From Desulfobulbaceae bacterium (lineage in GTDB: Bacteria > Desulfobacterota > Desulfobulbia > Desulfobulbales > Desulfobulbaceae): a DNA stretch of 29,616 bases. How positions within the stretch are numbered: the stretch's first letter is position 1; the number at the start of each line of letters is the position of its first letter. The notes beneath the pieces are model-generated. The model ran no database searches, was not told the DNA's origin, and saw nothing but the letters and a program-made list of their open reading frames with translations. Both the position numbers and the translations under genes were made by a program. The stretch covers positions 155 to 29,770 of the forward strand of contig DNUE01000058.1 of NCBI GenBank assembly GCA_003508005.1, given 5' to 3'. Shown piece by piece: positions 21,223 through 29,616 of the stretch.

Positions 21223-23514
21223 ATGGCTGACTTCCTCACCACCACTCTGGACCTGATCGCCCAGTTCACCGGCGGCCGCGGCGGGGCTGAGCACAATATC
21301 GTCAGATTTGTCCTGGCCGGAATTGCCTGGGCGGCTCTGCTGGCCCTGGCCCGGCAGCGACTGAAGCAACGTAACCGGCCACATGAGCGGCTTCTAGCCT
21401 GGGGCTTCGCCTTCGGCCTTGCCCGGGAAGTCATCATGCTCGTTGTGACCTGTCTCCGCAGCTACGACTTCATGGCCGCCGAAGCCCTGTTCGTGGTCCT
21501 CCCCCCGCTGAATCGCGCCCTGCATGACTTCACCATGGTCATCATTGCCGCCGCCTTCATGGGCTATCTGTTGAAGGACGAGGTCGTATCGCGCCGGTAT
21601 CTGCGGGCCGGGGTCGCCACCGTTGCCCTGGCCTATCTGGCTACCTTCTGGTGGTGGGGCCGGTTCATCCTCGCCAACCCCGGAAGCGAGTTCGCCCAGA
21701 CCTGGTGCGAATGGGCTTTCCGCCTCAATGGCTCGGTGCTGATGGCCTTTGCCTGCCTGATCCTCCTGCGGCAGGCCAAGGGCTGGCAGAAAAACGCGGT
21801 TTGCGCGGCCCTCTTTCTCTTCTTTCTGTATCAGTTCCTCAAGATTGCCGACCTGACCCTGCACGAGGCCTATACCTATTCTTTAACACCCATCCGTCAG
21901 GCCCTCTACCTCGCCGCCATCCCTGTTTTCGGCTACATTTATCTTCGTGGCTATGTCGAAAGCGAGTGGCGTGCGCAGCAGGCCCTGGCCGCAAGCGAAT
22001 CCCTCTACCGGTCGCTGGTGGAACATATCGATCTGGGGGTCGCTCTCATTGACCGGGAGCACACGATCCTCATGGCCAACGCCGCCCAGGGCAGGATTTT
22101 CGGCAAGAACAGCAGAGATCTGATCGGGGCACTCTGCTTCCGCGAATTTTCGAAAAAGGATATGTTCTGTTCCGACTGTCCCGGCGCCCAAACGCTACAA
22201 AGCGGCAAAAGCCAGGAAGTTATCAGGGAAGAGGTTCGCCCGGACGGAAGCCGCTTTACCGCCAGGATCAAGGCCTTTCCGGTCGTGGATGCAGCGGGGA
22301 GGGTCCAATCCTTTATCGAGGTCGTCGAAGATATAACGGAGAGGCTGGCGACAGAGCAGGAACTGCAGCGGGCCAAGCACCTGGAGTCAATCGGCGTCCT
22401 GGCCGGAGGCATTGCCCATGACTTCAACAATATCCTGGCCGCGATCTTCGGCTTTACAGACCTGGCCAGGATGAAGGCCGGCAATAACTCCCCAATTGCC
22501 AGCGATCTTCTGCACATCCACCGGGCCTCTGAGCGGGCGCGCGCCCTTGTTGAGCAGATCCTGACGCTCAGCCGTAAGCAGGAGTACAAACTGCAGCCCC
22601 TGCGGTTTTCCCCCCTGGTCAAGGAGACCCTCAAGCTCCTGCGCTCGACCATTCCCGCCTCTATCGAGATCAACCAGGACATTACCTCGGAGGCCCTGAT
22701 CATGGCCGACCCCAGCCAGGCGCACCAGTTGGTGATGAACCTCTGCACCAACGCCTTTCAGGCAATGCAGGGACGGGAAGGCCTGCTGACCGTCTCCCTG
22801 CGGGACACCTCCCTTGGGGAGTCAGCAGTAATCGGCGCCAATGGCCAGCCCATGCCCGCAGGCAACTATGTGCAGCTCGTAGTCAGCGACACCGGGTCGG
22901 GAATTGACGAGGAGGACCTGCACAAAATCTTTGAGCCCTACTTCACCACCAAGGAGGCCGGCCGGGGTACCGGGCTCGGCCTGGCCGTGGTGCACGGGAT
23001 CGTGAAAAGCTCCCTGGGCGGAATCACCGTGGCCAGTACGCCGGGAGTCGGAACAACGTTCACCGTTTATTTACCGGTCATTGAGAGTCCCCAGGCGGTT
23101 GAGGAAGAACAAAAGGAGGAAGAGACACCGGGCGGCCGCAACGAACGGATTATGGTTGTCGATGACGAAGAAAACATCTGCCTGCTCTCCTTCACCTTTC
23201 TCTCCCAGGCTGGCTACCAGATCGATACCTTTATGAACGGAGTGGATGCGTGGGATGCCTTCTCCAGCACACCGGACAAGTGGGACCTGGTGATAACCGA
23301 CCAGGCCATGCCCCATATGACCGGGGAGCAGCTGGTCCGCAAGATCAAGGCGATCCGCCCCGCCCAGCCGATTATCCTCTGTTCCGGCTACAGCGAAGTC
23401 GTCAACAATGAAATCGCCAGAGAACTCGGCATCAGCAGGTATATGCAGAAACCGGTGACACGGGTCGAACTGCTCATTGCCGTGGACCAGGTGCTTTATC
23501 CAAAAAAAAATTAG
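21223..23514 (+). CDS. Hybrid sensor histidine kinase with membrane sensor, PAS and receiver
   Basis: This 763-residue signalling protein starts with a multi-helix membrane sensor (about residues 22-245, roughly seven segments). A PAS domain (about 258-385) contains an unusual Cys group, CFREFSKKDMFCSDCPG, which might bind a cofactor or respond to redox. HisKA follows with His399 in GGIAHDFNNIL. The ATPase domain has NLCTNAFQAM, DTGSGI and GTGLGLAVVHGI. The C-terminal receiver has the acid pair Asp647/Asp648 and phospho-acceptor Asp693 in VITDQAMPHMTG. No output or HPt domain is present, so a phosphorelay partner must be elsewhere. It is preceded by the 57-aa gene and followed by the convergent pab gene. 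The sensed signal is unknown. Confidence 0.94.
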   Translation: MADFLTTTLDLIAQFTGGRGGAEHNIVRFVLAGIAWAALLALARQRLKQRNRPHERLLAWGFAFGLAREVIMLVVTCLRSYDFMAAEALFVVLPPLNRALHDFTMVIIAAAFMGYLLKDEVVSRRYLRAGVATVALAYLATFWWWGRFILANPGSEFAQTWCEWAFRLNGSVLMAFACLILLRQAKGWQKNAVCAALFLFFLYQFLKIADLTLHEAYTYSLTPIRQALYLAAIPVFGYIYLRGYVESEWRAQQALAASESLYRSLVEHIDLGVALIDREHTILMANAAQGRIFGKNSRDLIGALCFREFSKKDMFCSDCPGAQTLQSGKSQEVIREEVRPDGSRFTARIKAFPVVDAAGRVQSFIEVVEDITERLATEQELQRAKHLESIGVLAGGIAHDFNNILAAIFGFTDLARMKAGNNSPIASDLLHIHRASERARALVEQILTLSRKQEYKLQPLRFSPLVKETLKLLRSTIPASIEINQDITSEALIMADPSQAHQLVMNLCTNAFQAMQGREGLLTVSLRDTSLGESAVIGANGQPMPAGNYVQLVVSDTGSGIDEEDLHKIFEPYFTTKEAGRGTGLGLAVVHGIVKSSLGGITVASTPGVGTTFTVYLPVIESPQAVEEEQKEEETPGGRNERIMVVDDEENICLLSFTFLSQAGYQIDTFMNGVDAWDAFSSTPDKWDLVITDQAMPHMTGEQLVRKIKAIRPAQPIILCSGYSEVVNNEIARELGISRYMQKPVTRVELLIAVDQVLYPKKN

Positions 23515-23540
23515 CAGCGCCCCTGCCCCTCTTTTGCGTC

Positions 23541-25436
23541 CTATAGCCGGGGGATGACCCGCACCCGGACCAGACCGCGCACGGAATTTCCAACAAAAAC
23601 CTCCGCCGCGCCGCAGACCTCCTCCCGGCTCAGGACCCCCTCCACCGTCCTGCCCAGCGCAAGCAGGTAACTGCGGAAGGTGCCGGGCAAGAGCCCGCAG
23701 TCAAGCGGCGGGGTCAGCAGCTGCTGACCCCGCCGGACAAAAAGGGTGGTGATGCTGCCCTCGGTGGCCTCGCCCTCCTGGTTGGCAAACAGCACCTCAT
23801 AATACCCACGGGCCCGGGCCCTTTCCCGTTCGGCCTGATACAGGTCGCGTTGCGTGGTCTTGTGAAAGAGATAATCATCTGCGCGGTCAGTGGGGTACTC
23901 GGAAAAAACCACCTCAGGCAGCGGGTCATGGACAGGGGCCAGATCCGGGTCCGATACCGGACGGACATTGCAGGGGGTGGCGCTGAGAGTCATGCCCCCG
24001 TCCCGGTCCAGGAGCAGCCGTACCCGCATTGGGACGCCCCACTTTCCTGCCGCCTCGTCCAGGGCGGCAACGATCTTCTGTCTGGAACAGGAGAAAAAGA
24101 AGTAGTCGGCGGAATCCGTCAGCCGCTGCAGGTGCTCAGCCAGGAGCCAGTAGCCGGCACCCGGCTGCCAGAGCAGGGTCTCGATCAATTGAAAATCCCG
24201 GCCAGCCCGGGTAAGAAACCTTCCTTTCAACAGGCACTCCGTCCACTCCGCGGCCGGATCCGAATCAAAAACGATTCCGGAGCCGATGCCCATCTCCGCC
24301 TGCCCTCCCTGCAGCACTACCGTCCTGATGGGCACGCTGAAGACCGCCTCCTCAGGACCGCAGTAGCCTATGGCCCCGCAGTACACCCCGCGCGACTCCT
24401 TTTCCAGCTCGCGGATAATCTCCATGGTCCTGATCTTGGGCGCACCGGTGACGGATCCGCAGGGAAACAGGGCGCGCAGCATTGCTCCCATGGCCGGCGG
24501 CCGAGGGGGGGCGGGGAACCCGTCGATGGTGGAGGTCATCTGCAGGACGGTGGCAAAGGCCTCAACGTCAAACAGGGACCTGGGCACCACCCGGCCGCCG
24601 CCGGTGTCGTGCAGCAGGCGGCCCAGATCGTTGCGCAGCAGATCGACGATCATGACGTTCTCGCTCAGATTTTTAGGATCATTGCGCAGATCCTCACGGC
24701 GCCGGGCATCTTCGGCCAGGTTACGGCCGCGCGACATGGTGCCCTTCATGGGCCGCACGGTCACCCGCCGGCAATCGGCCCGGAAAAACAATTCCGGGGA
24801 AAAACTCATGATGTCCCTCCCCCCCTGGTGGATCCACGCCCCGTAAGCCACTGCCTGGTTCCGCCGCAGGCAGGTATACAGTGCGGCCGCCGAGCCGCGG
24901 CAAGCGAATCTCAGCTTCAAGGTGTAATTGACCTGGTAGGTATCACCGGCCACGATATAGTCCTTGACCCGGCTAACCGCCTGGAGATATTCCTCGCGGT
25001 CCATGCTCAGCCGGAGGTCTTCAACGCGGACTGGTTCAAACTGCGCCGGCTCAGGATGAGTAACCAGGGATGCGAGAAGCGGGGCAATATCCTGACGGTG
25101 GTCCAAAACCAGGGGCGCAGTAAACACCCCGAGAACGGCGTAAGGATGTTCGCAATCGGGACAGAGTTCAAGCAGAGACGGTTCCAGCAGGTAGCCGAAC
25201 TCATAGGCGAACCAACCGGCCAGCACATATCCCTGCCCCTGCAGCGAGGCCGCCTCAGTGATGAACTCCTCGATCTGGCCCTGCTCCTGGCAACAAAGCC
25301 AGCGCCGGGGCTTGAGAAACAGCAGGGAGCAGTGCTCCTCGCCGCCGGGCCTGGCGTTGTCGAGGAAGACAAACTCCTCCTGCGTCTCAAGCCAGCGGGC
25401 GAGAACGGTTATCTCCTCGCTGGAAAGCGTGGCCAT
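23541..25436 (-). CDS. pabBC: PabB-PabC fusion, aminodeoxychorismate synthase/lyase
   Basis: This 631-residue fusion makes p-aminobenzoate for folate. Residues 1 to about 385 are PabB (chorismate to aminodeoxychorismate): RPMKGTMSRG contains the catalytic lysine region, followed by SENVMIVDLLRNDLGR and FPCGSVTGAPKIRTMEII. The remainder, about 390-631, is a PabC-like PLP lyase, with the PLP lysine in HKTTQRDLY and GEATEGSITTLFV. The glutaminase subunit PabA is not in this window, so it must be encoded elsewhere or ammonia is used. The start is the ATG at 25436 with AGGAGG just upstream; a GTG at 25457 would read through that ribosome site and is rejected. It is transcribed alone, away from the CBS gene. 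Confidence 0.94.
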   Translation of the reverse strand: MATLSSEEITVLARWLETQEEFVFLDNARPGGEEHCSLLFLKPRRWLCCQEQGQIEEFITEAASLQGQGYVLAGWFAYEFGYLLEPSLLELCPDCEHPYAVLGVFTAPLVLDHRQDIAPLLASLVTHPEPAQFEPVRVEDLRLSMDREEYLQAVSRVKDYIVAGDTYQVNYTLKLRFACRGSAAALYTCLRRNQAVAYGAWIHQGGRDIMSFSPELFFRADCRRVTVRPMKGTMSRGRNLAEDARRREDLRNDPKNLSENVMIVDLLRNDLGRLLHDTGGGRVVPRSLFDVEAFATVLQMTSTIDGFPAPPRPPAMGAMLRALFPCGSVTGAPKIRTMEIIRELEKESRGVYCGAIGYCGPEEAVFSVPIRTVVLQGGQAEMGIGSGIVFDSDPAAEWTECLLKGRFLTRAGRDFQLIETLLWQPGAGYWLLAEHLQRLTDSADYFFFSCSRQKIVAALDEAAGKWGVPMRVRLLLDRDGGMTLSATPCNVRPVSDPDLAPVHDPLPEVVFSEYPTDRADDYLFHKTTQRDLYQAERERARARGYYEVLFANQEGEATEGSITTLFVRRGQQLLTPPLDCGLLPGTFRSYLLALGRTVEGVLSREEVCGAAEVFVGNSVRGLVRVRVIPRL

Positions 25437-25744
25437 GGTCCTCCTGTTGGGATACACGATCCCGGCCTCCTGTCGTGCCGTGATCTCTCCAGGCTATGCA
25501 AATTTACTTCATCCATCATCCCACTTTTCCAGGAAATTACGAAATGTCAACCCTGATAATCACCCCATAATGGGATTAATCGAGATCGCAAAGCAACAAG
25601 CAGCACTTGCACAAAACACAAATCCGGAAGGGAGAGAAAGGGAAGCGATCCGCCGCGGTGATGAAGGATGCAGTGCGACGCAACAGTTGGGAGAGTTTTT
25701 GCGACGGCAGCAACCCTTTTTCGCCGGAAATTAACGGTTTAGTC

Positions 25745-25773
25745 TTGCGAGAATATTTCTTATATTTTATATT
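25745..25773 (+). promoter_or_regulatory. Promoter of the CBS-ACT gene
   Basis: TTGCGA (25745-25750) and TATATT (25768-25773) are exactly 17 bases apart in an AT-rich stretch, matching sigma-70 at 4 of 6 and 5 of 6 positions. The transcript would have a leader of about 140 bases containing the hairpin at 25836-25873. Confidence 0.55.
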
Positions 25774-25835
25774 AATATATTGCGGTACTTTTAAATGTTC
25801 TTCCAGGCACTTACCTTGTATACGCCTTGACAAGG

Positions 25836-25873
25836 GCCCGGCTCAGTTACTTTCGGTAACCTTCTGGCCGGGC
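25836..25873 (+). promoter_or_regulatory. Stem-loop in the leader of the CBS-ACT gene
   Basis: GCCCGGC (25836-25842) pairs with GCCGGGC (25867-25873), and inside it GTTAC (25846-25850) pairs with GTAAC (25856-25860). No T-run follows, so it is not a simple terminator. It lies 47 bases before the start codon and may control stability or translation. Confidence 0.5.
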
Positions 25874-25920
25874 TGTCGCATGACAAAAAGAGAAAAAAAG
25901 ATTTCCAGCCGGAGGTTTCT

Positions 25921-26607
25921 ATGTTGATAAAAGACTGGATGGCCACCACTATTGTGACCGTTGACGTCAACACGTCCGTGATGAGGGCCACCCGCACCAT
26001 GAAGGAAAACAACATCCGCCGGCTGCCGGTCTTGTCCCAGGGCAAGCTGATCGGGGTCATCACCGACCGCGACCTCAAGGAAGCCTCCCCCTCCACCACC
26101 TCGGACATCGATATCCATGAGATGTACTACCTTCTGTCCGAGATGAAGGTCAAGGATGTGATGACCGACAAGTGCATCTGCCTCAAGCAGAACGACACTC
26201 TGGAAAAGGCGGCCCTGATCATGCTCAAGGAGCGCATCTCCGGGATCATGATCCTGGATGAGGAGGAAAAGCTGGTGGGTCTGCTCAGCGAGACTGACAT
26301 CCTCCGCGGCTTCATCCAGGCCACCGGTATCCAGCACGGTGCGCACCAGTTTGTTATCGACATGCCGGACGCTACCGGCTCCACCTCCCGGATCATCGAC
26401 CTCCTGCGGCAACACCAGGCCCGGCTGCTGTCCATCCTCACCTCGTTCAGCGACGCCCCCCATGGGACCAAGCGGGTGTCCATCCGCATTTTGGTTGATG
26501 ACAGGGTCGCGGAGGAGATCTCCAGGCAGATTGAAGCGTTGGCACATTACCACGTGGTTTTTTACGGCAAGGATGAACTGCATAATCTGCCGACCAAAAA
26601 AAAATAA
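25921..26607 (+). CDS. CBS-pair protein with C-terminal ACT-like domain (AcuB-like)
   Basis: This 228-residue cytoplasmic protein carries two CBS motifs, at about residues 7-60 (IRRLPVLSQGKLIGVITDRD) and 79-135 (ISGIMILDEEEKLVGLLSET). CBS pairs usually bind adenine nucleotides such as AMP, ATP or SAM. Residues about 142-222 look like an ACT-type regulatory domain, as in AcuB-like proteins. No catalytic or DNA-binding domain is seen, so it is probably a sensor acting on a partner. The start has a CGGAGG site. Pyruvate:ferredoxin oxidoreductase begins 65 bases downstream on the same strand, so regulation of pyruvate metabolism in response to energy state is a reasonable but untested idea. Confidence 0.88.
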   Translation: MLIKDWMATTIVTVDVNTSVMRATRTMKENNIRRLPVLSQGKLIGVITDRDLKEASPSTTSDIDIHEMYYLLSEMKVKDVMTDKCICLKQNDTLEKAALIMLKERISGIMILDEEEKLVGLLSETDILRGFIQATGIQHGAHQFVIDMPDATGSTSRIIDLLRQHQARLLSILTSFSDAPHGTKRVSIRILVDDRVAEEISRQIEALAHYHVVFYGKDELHNLPTKKK

Positions 26608-26624
26608 ACCAGGTTTTCCCTTTT

Positions 26625-26638
26625 CCGGCAGCTGCCGG
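26625..26638. repeat. Perfect 14-bp palindrome between the CBS gene and nifJ
   Basis: CCGGCAGCTGCCGG lies 34 bases before the nifJ start. It could be an operator, or a processing hairpin between two co-transcribed genes. No T-tract is present. Confidence 0.4.
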
Positions 26639-26672
26639 TCCACAGTTAACAAAGCGTGTAAGGAGTCAACCC

Positions 26673-29616
26673 ATGTCGAGAAAAATGGTCACCATTGACG
26701 GAAACCAGGCCTGTACCCATGTCGCGTACGCCACCAGCGAAGTCATCACCATCTACCCGATCACCCCTTCCTCGCCCATGGCGGCGGAGGCTGACGCCAA
26801 GGCCAATGCCGGCCAGAAAAACATCTGGGGCTCGGTGCCGGTCATCTCCCAGATGCAGTCCGAAGGCGGGGTTGCCGGCTCCCTGCACGGGTCGCTCGCC
26901 ACCGGTGCGCTGTGCACCACCTTCACCGCCTCCCAGGGGCTCCTGCTGATGCTCCCCAATATGTACAAGATCGCCGGCGAACTGACCCCGACGGTCTTCC
27001 ATGTCACCGCCCGCTCCATCGCCTGCCAGGGGTTGTCGATCTTCGGCGACCACGGGGACGTGATGGCCGCCCGCCAGACCGGCTGGGGCATGCTCTGCTC
27101 CCAGAACGTACAGGAGGCCCAGGACATGTCCCTGATCGCCACCCAGGCGTCGCTGGCCGCGCGCATCCCGTTCCTCCACTTTTTCGATGGGTTCCGCACC
27201 TCGCACGAGATCCAGAAGGTGGAACAGCTGACTAACGACGACATGCTGGCCATTATCGACGAGAGCCTGATCATTGCCCACCGGGAGCGGGCCCTAACCC
27301 CTGACCGGCCCTTCATGTCCGGCACTGCCCAGAACCCCGATGTCTACTTCACCGGCCGCGAGACGGTGAACAAGTACTATCTGGCGGTGCCCGGCATCAT
27401 CCAGGCGACCATGGACAAGTTCGCGGCCCTGACCGGTCGCCAGTATCATCTCTTCGACTACCACGGCTCACCGGACGCCACCGACGTCGTCGTCATCATG
27501 GGTTCCGGCGCCGAGACCGTCACCGCCACGGTGGACTACCTGGCCGCCCAGGGCGCGAGCATCGGCGTGGTCATCGTCCGCCTGTACCGCCCCTTCGACG
27601 CCAAGGCCATGGTCAATTCCCTGCCCAGCACCGTCGAGCGGATCACGGTGCTCGACCGCACCAAGGAGCCGGGCGCCATGGGCGATCCGCTGTACCTCGA
27701 TGTCCGCGCCGCGATCGCCGAGGCAGTGGAAGCCAACCCCACCCTGTTCCCGCCGTTGATCCTCTCCGGCCGCTACGGGCTCGGCTCGGCCGAGTTCAGC
27801 CCGGCGATGGTCAAGGCGGTGTTCGACAACATGAGCGCCATGGCCCCGAAAAATCACTTCTGCGTCGGCCCCAATGACGATGTGACCTTCACCAGCCTGA
27901 ACTATGACAAGTCCTTCAACATCGAGGGGGGCGACGTCTACAGGGCCTTGTTCTACGGCCTGGGCTCCGACGGTACCGTCGGCGCGAACAAGAATACCAT
28001 CAAGATCATCGGCGGCGAAACGGACAACTCCGCCCAGGGCTACTTTGTCTACGACTCCAAAAAGTCCGGCTCCATAACCGTTTCTCACCTGCGCTTTGGC
28101 GAGAACAAGGTCGTGGCCCCGTACCTGATCAACAAAGCCAGCTTTGTCGCCTGCCACAACCCCACTTTCCTGGACCAGTACGACATGCTGGCCAACCTGG
28201 AGGAGGGCGGCACCTTCCTTCTGACTACCCCCTTTGACAAGGGCAAGGTATGGGACAGTCTGCCGGCCAAAATCCAGCAGCAGATGATCGACAAGAAAGC
28301 CAAGCTCTTCATCATCGATGCGATCAAGGTGGCCCAGGCCCTCGGCCTCGGCGCCCGCATCAACATGATCATGCAGACCGCCTTCTTCCTCATCTCCGGC
28401 ATCCTGAAAAAGGACGAGGCGATCAAGGCGATCAAGGCCGCCATCAAGAAGACCTACGGCAATAAAGGCGAAAAGGTCGTCAAAATGAACTACGACGCCG
28501 TGGACGCAGCGATGAACAACATCGTCGAGGTCAAGATCCCGAAGAAGATCACCGGCCACGCGCTGCCCGCCACCGTACCTGCCGAGGCTCCGGATTTCGT
28601 CAAGGAGGTCACCGCAAAGATGATCCAGGGCAAGGGCGAGGAGATCCGGGTCTCCCAGATGCCGGCCGACGGCCGCTGGCCCACCGCCACCACCCAGTGG
28701 GAAAAGCGCAACATCGCGGTGAACGTTCCGGAATGGGACGGCGACACCTGCATCCAGTGCGGCCAGTGCTCGCTGGTCTGCCCGCACGCCTGCATCAGGA
28801 TGAAAATCGTCAAGCCGGCCGCCCTCAAGGGCGCGCCGAAAACGTTCAGGACCGCGAAGGCTGTAGGCAAGCAGTTCAGTGGGATGATGTGCACCATCAC
28901 AGTTTCCACCGAGGACTGCGTCGGTTGTACCCTGTGTTATCAGGTATGCCCGGCCCGCAAGAAGGGCAAGGACGGCAAGCTCACCGAGGAAAAGGCCCTG
29001 AAGATGATTGCCAATAACGAGCAGGTGCGCGAAAGGGAGTCCAAGAACTGGCAGTTCTTCATGGCTCTGCCGGAGATCGACAACAGCCTGATCAGCCCGA
29101 CCACCATCAAGGGCAGCCAATTGATTCGGCCGCTGTTCGAGTTCTCCGGGGCATGCTCCGGCTGCGGCGAGACTCCGTACATCAAGCTGGCCACCCAGCT
29201 GTTCGGCGACCGGATGCTGATCGCCAACGCCACCGGCTGCTCCTCGATCTACGGCGGCAACCTGCCTACCACCCCGTACAGCAAGCGGGCTGACGGCCGC
29301 GGGCCTTCCTGGTCCAACTCGCTCTTCGAGGACAACGCTGAATATGGTCTCGGCATGCGCCAGACGGTAAACAAACTGGGCCAGCAGGCCGTTGAACTGC
29401 TCGAAGTTGCGGTGGCCGAAAAGCTGATCAGCAAGAAGGTCGCTCAGGACCTGACCTCCCCCTCCCAGAAGACTCAGGACGAGATCGAGGCCCAGCGCCG
29501 GCGGGTGGCCGACCTGAAGGAGAAGCTTTCAGGCAGCGTCAACATCATTGCCAGGCGGCTCTACCATGTGGCCGACTACCTGGTGAAGAAATCGGTGTGG
29601 ATCATCGGCGGCGACG
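26673..29616 (+). CDS. nifJ: Pyruvate:ferredoxin (flavodoxin) oxidoreductase, partial
   Basis: This is the first 981 codons of the single-chain homodimeric pyruvate:ferredoxin oxidoreductase, which turns pyruvate and CoA into acetyl-CoA, CO2 and reduced ferredoxin. The reading frame is open to the window end; full-length proteins are about 1180-1230 residues. Visible parts are the N-terminal pyrimidine-binding domain (YPITPSSPMAAEAD), the gamma domain (FYGLGSDGTVGANKNTIKI), and two [4Fe-4S] motifs: Cys693/696/699/703 (CIQCGQCSLVCP) and Cys749/752/755/759 (CVGCTLCYQVCP). The thiamine domain begins with FSGACSGCGETPY, whose Cys828 and Cys831 should ligate the proximal cluster. The ATG at 26673 has an AAGGAG site. 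The Asp14-type ferredoxin at 4637-4822 is a possible electron acceptor. Confidence 0.98.
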   Translation, partial: MSRKMVTIDGNQACTHVAYATSEVITIYPITPSSPMAAEADAKANAGQKNIWGSVPVISQMQSEGGVAGSLHGSLATGALCTTFTASQGLLLMLPNMYKIAGELTPTVFHVTARSIACQGLSIFGDHGDVMAARQTGWGMLCSQNVQEAQDMSLIATQASLAARIPFLHFFDGFRTSHEIQKVEQLTNDDMLAIIDESLIIAHRERALTPDRPFMSGTAQNPDVYFTGRETVNKYYLAVPGIIQATMDKFAALTGRQYHLFDYHGSPDATDVVVIMGSGAETVTATVDYLAAQGASIGVVIVRLYRPFDAKAMVNSLPSTVERITVLDRTKEPGAMGDPLYLDVRAAIAEAVEANPTLFPPLILSGRYGLGSAEFSPAMVKAVFDNMSAMAPKNHFCVGPNDDVTFTSLNYDKSFNIEGGDVYRALFYGLGSDGTVGANKNTIKIIGGETDNSAQGYFVYDSKKSGSITVSHLRFGENKVVAPYLINKASFVACHNPTFLDQYDMLANLEEGGTFLLTTPFDKGKVWDSLPAKIQQQMIDKKAKLFIIDAIKVAQALGLGARINMIMQTAFFLISGILKKDEAIKAIKAAIKKTYGNKGEKVVKMNYDAVDAAMNNIVEVKIPKKITGHALPATVPAEAPDFVKEVTAKMIQGKGEEIRVSQMPADGRWPTATTQWEKRNIAVNVPEWDGDTCIQCGQCSLVCPHACIRMKIVKPAALKGAPKTFRTAKAVGKQFSGMMCTITVSTEDCVGCTLCYQVCPARKKGKDGKLTEEKALKMIANNEQVRERESKNWQFFMALPEIDNSLISPTTIKGSQLIRPLFEFSGACSGCGETPYIKLATQLFGDRMLIANATGCSSIYGGNLPTTPYSKRADGRGPSWSNSLFEDNAEYGLGMRQTVNKLGQQAVELLEVAVAEKLISKKVAQDLTSPSQKTQDEIEAQRRRVADLKEKLSGSVNIIARRLYHVADYLVKKSVWIIGGD

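Larger units (their letters stand above)
25437..25920. other. Divergent intergenic region between pabBC and the CBS gene
   Basis: About 480 bases have no supported gene. The left side should hold the pabBC promoter, though no clear pair of hexamers was found. The right side has an AT-rich promoter and a strong stem-loop leader for the CBS gene. A short CCCAT-A-ATGGG palindrome is near 25563-25573. Confidence 0.6.

Noticed and set aside
23850..25556. Plus-strand frame (568 codons) opposite pabBC
   Set aside because: Antisense to a well-supported fusion enzyme; no motif or ribosome site supports it.
25827..25832. Perfect TTGACA upstream of the CBS gene
   Set aside because: No acceptable -10 hexamer lies 16-18 bases downstream; that interval is occupied by the stem-loop.
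27468..29120. Long minus-strand frame (550 codons) opposite nifJ
   Set aside because: It mirrors the codon structure of the pyruvate oxidoreductase; its Asp/Val/Gly/Leu-rich composition is a typical GC-rich shadow.

Overview
The window reads as chromosome of a GC-rich, anaerobic, Gram-negative bacterium. The best guess is a Desulfobacterota member, perhaps Desulfobulbales. This is inferred from the gene set: a small ferredoxin with an Asp in cluster site I, a single-chain pyruvate:ferredoxin oxidoreductase, a ten-CXXCH periplasmic cytochrome, two MoeA paralogues (one with a periplasmic-binding-like tail), and many sensor kinases. No rRNA, tRNA, CRISPR array or intact mobile element was found.

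Left block (1-4822, all minus strand): the N-terminus of secA, a short argA-type N-acetylglutamate synthase, a small one-helix membrane protein, argS, alr, a four-helix membrane protein and a ferredoxin with its own terminator. From the membrane protein leftward the order and spacing look like one long housekeeping operon.

Molybdenum block (4823-9540, plus strand): a long intergenic region holds a predicted three-way-junction RNA. It is followed by a CxC/CxxC small protein, moeA and a MoeA-PBP fusion. After these come a structured leader with a terminator-like hairpin, a 67-aa acidic protein and a strong terminator.

Sensory and redox block (9674-17531): an aldo/keto reductase (minus) diverges from a two-gene signalling unit. 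The first gene encodes a soluble histidine kinase whose sensor is a dinucleotide-binding (Rossmann) domain. The second, overlapping it, encodes a membrane-anchored periplasmic binding-protein receptor with a four-Cys C-terminal module and no kinase domain. A convergent ten-heme cytochrome gene follows, with a near-consensus Fur box upstream. Beyond it lies a decayed second copy of the receptor's C-terminus (91 of 93 bases identical over its core, disrupted by a 5-bp tandem duplication), then an AT-richer secreted protein of unknown function. This block contains the most unusual biology in the window.

Right block (17852-29616): a CLC-type chloride channel/transporter with CBS domains overlaps a dGTPase-like HD hydrolase (minus). 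Then come a 57-aa protein and a hybrid histidine kinase (plus), a PabB-PabC fusion for p-aminobenzoate synthesis (minus), a CBS-ACT protein with a hairpin leader, and the first 981 codons of pyruvate:ferredoxin oxidoreductase (plus), cut by the window end. Several start sites were moved inward from the longest reading frame using Shine-Dalgarno sequences.
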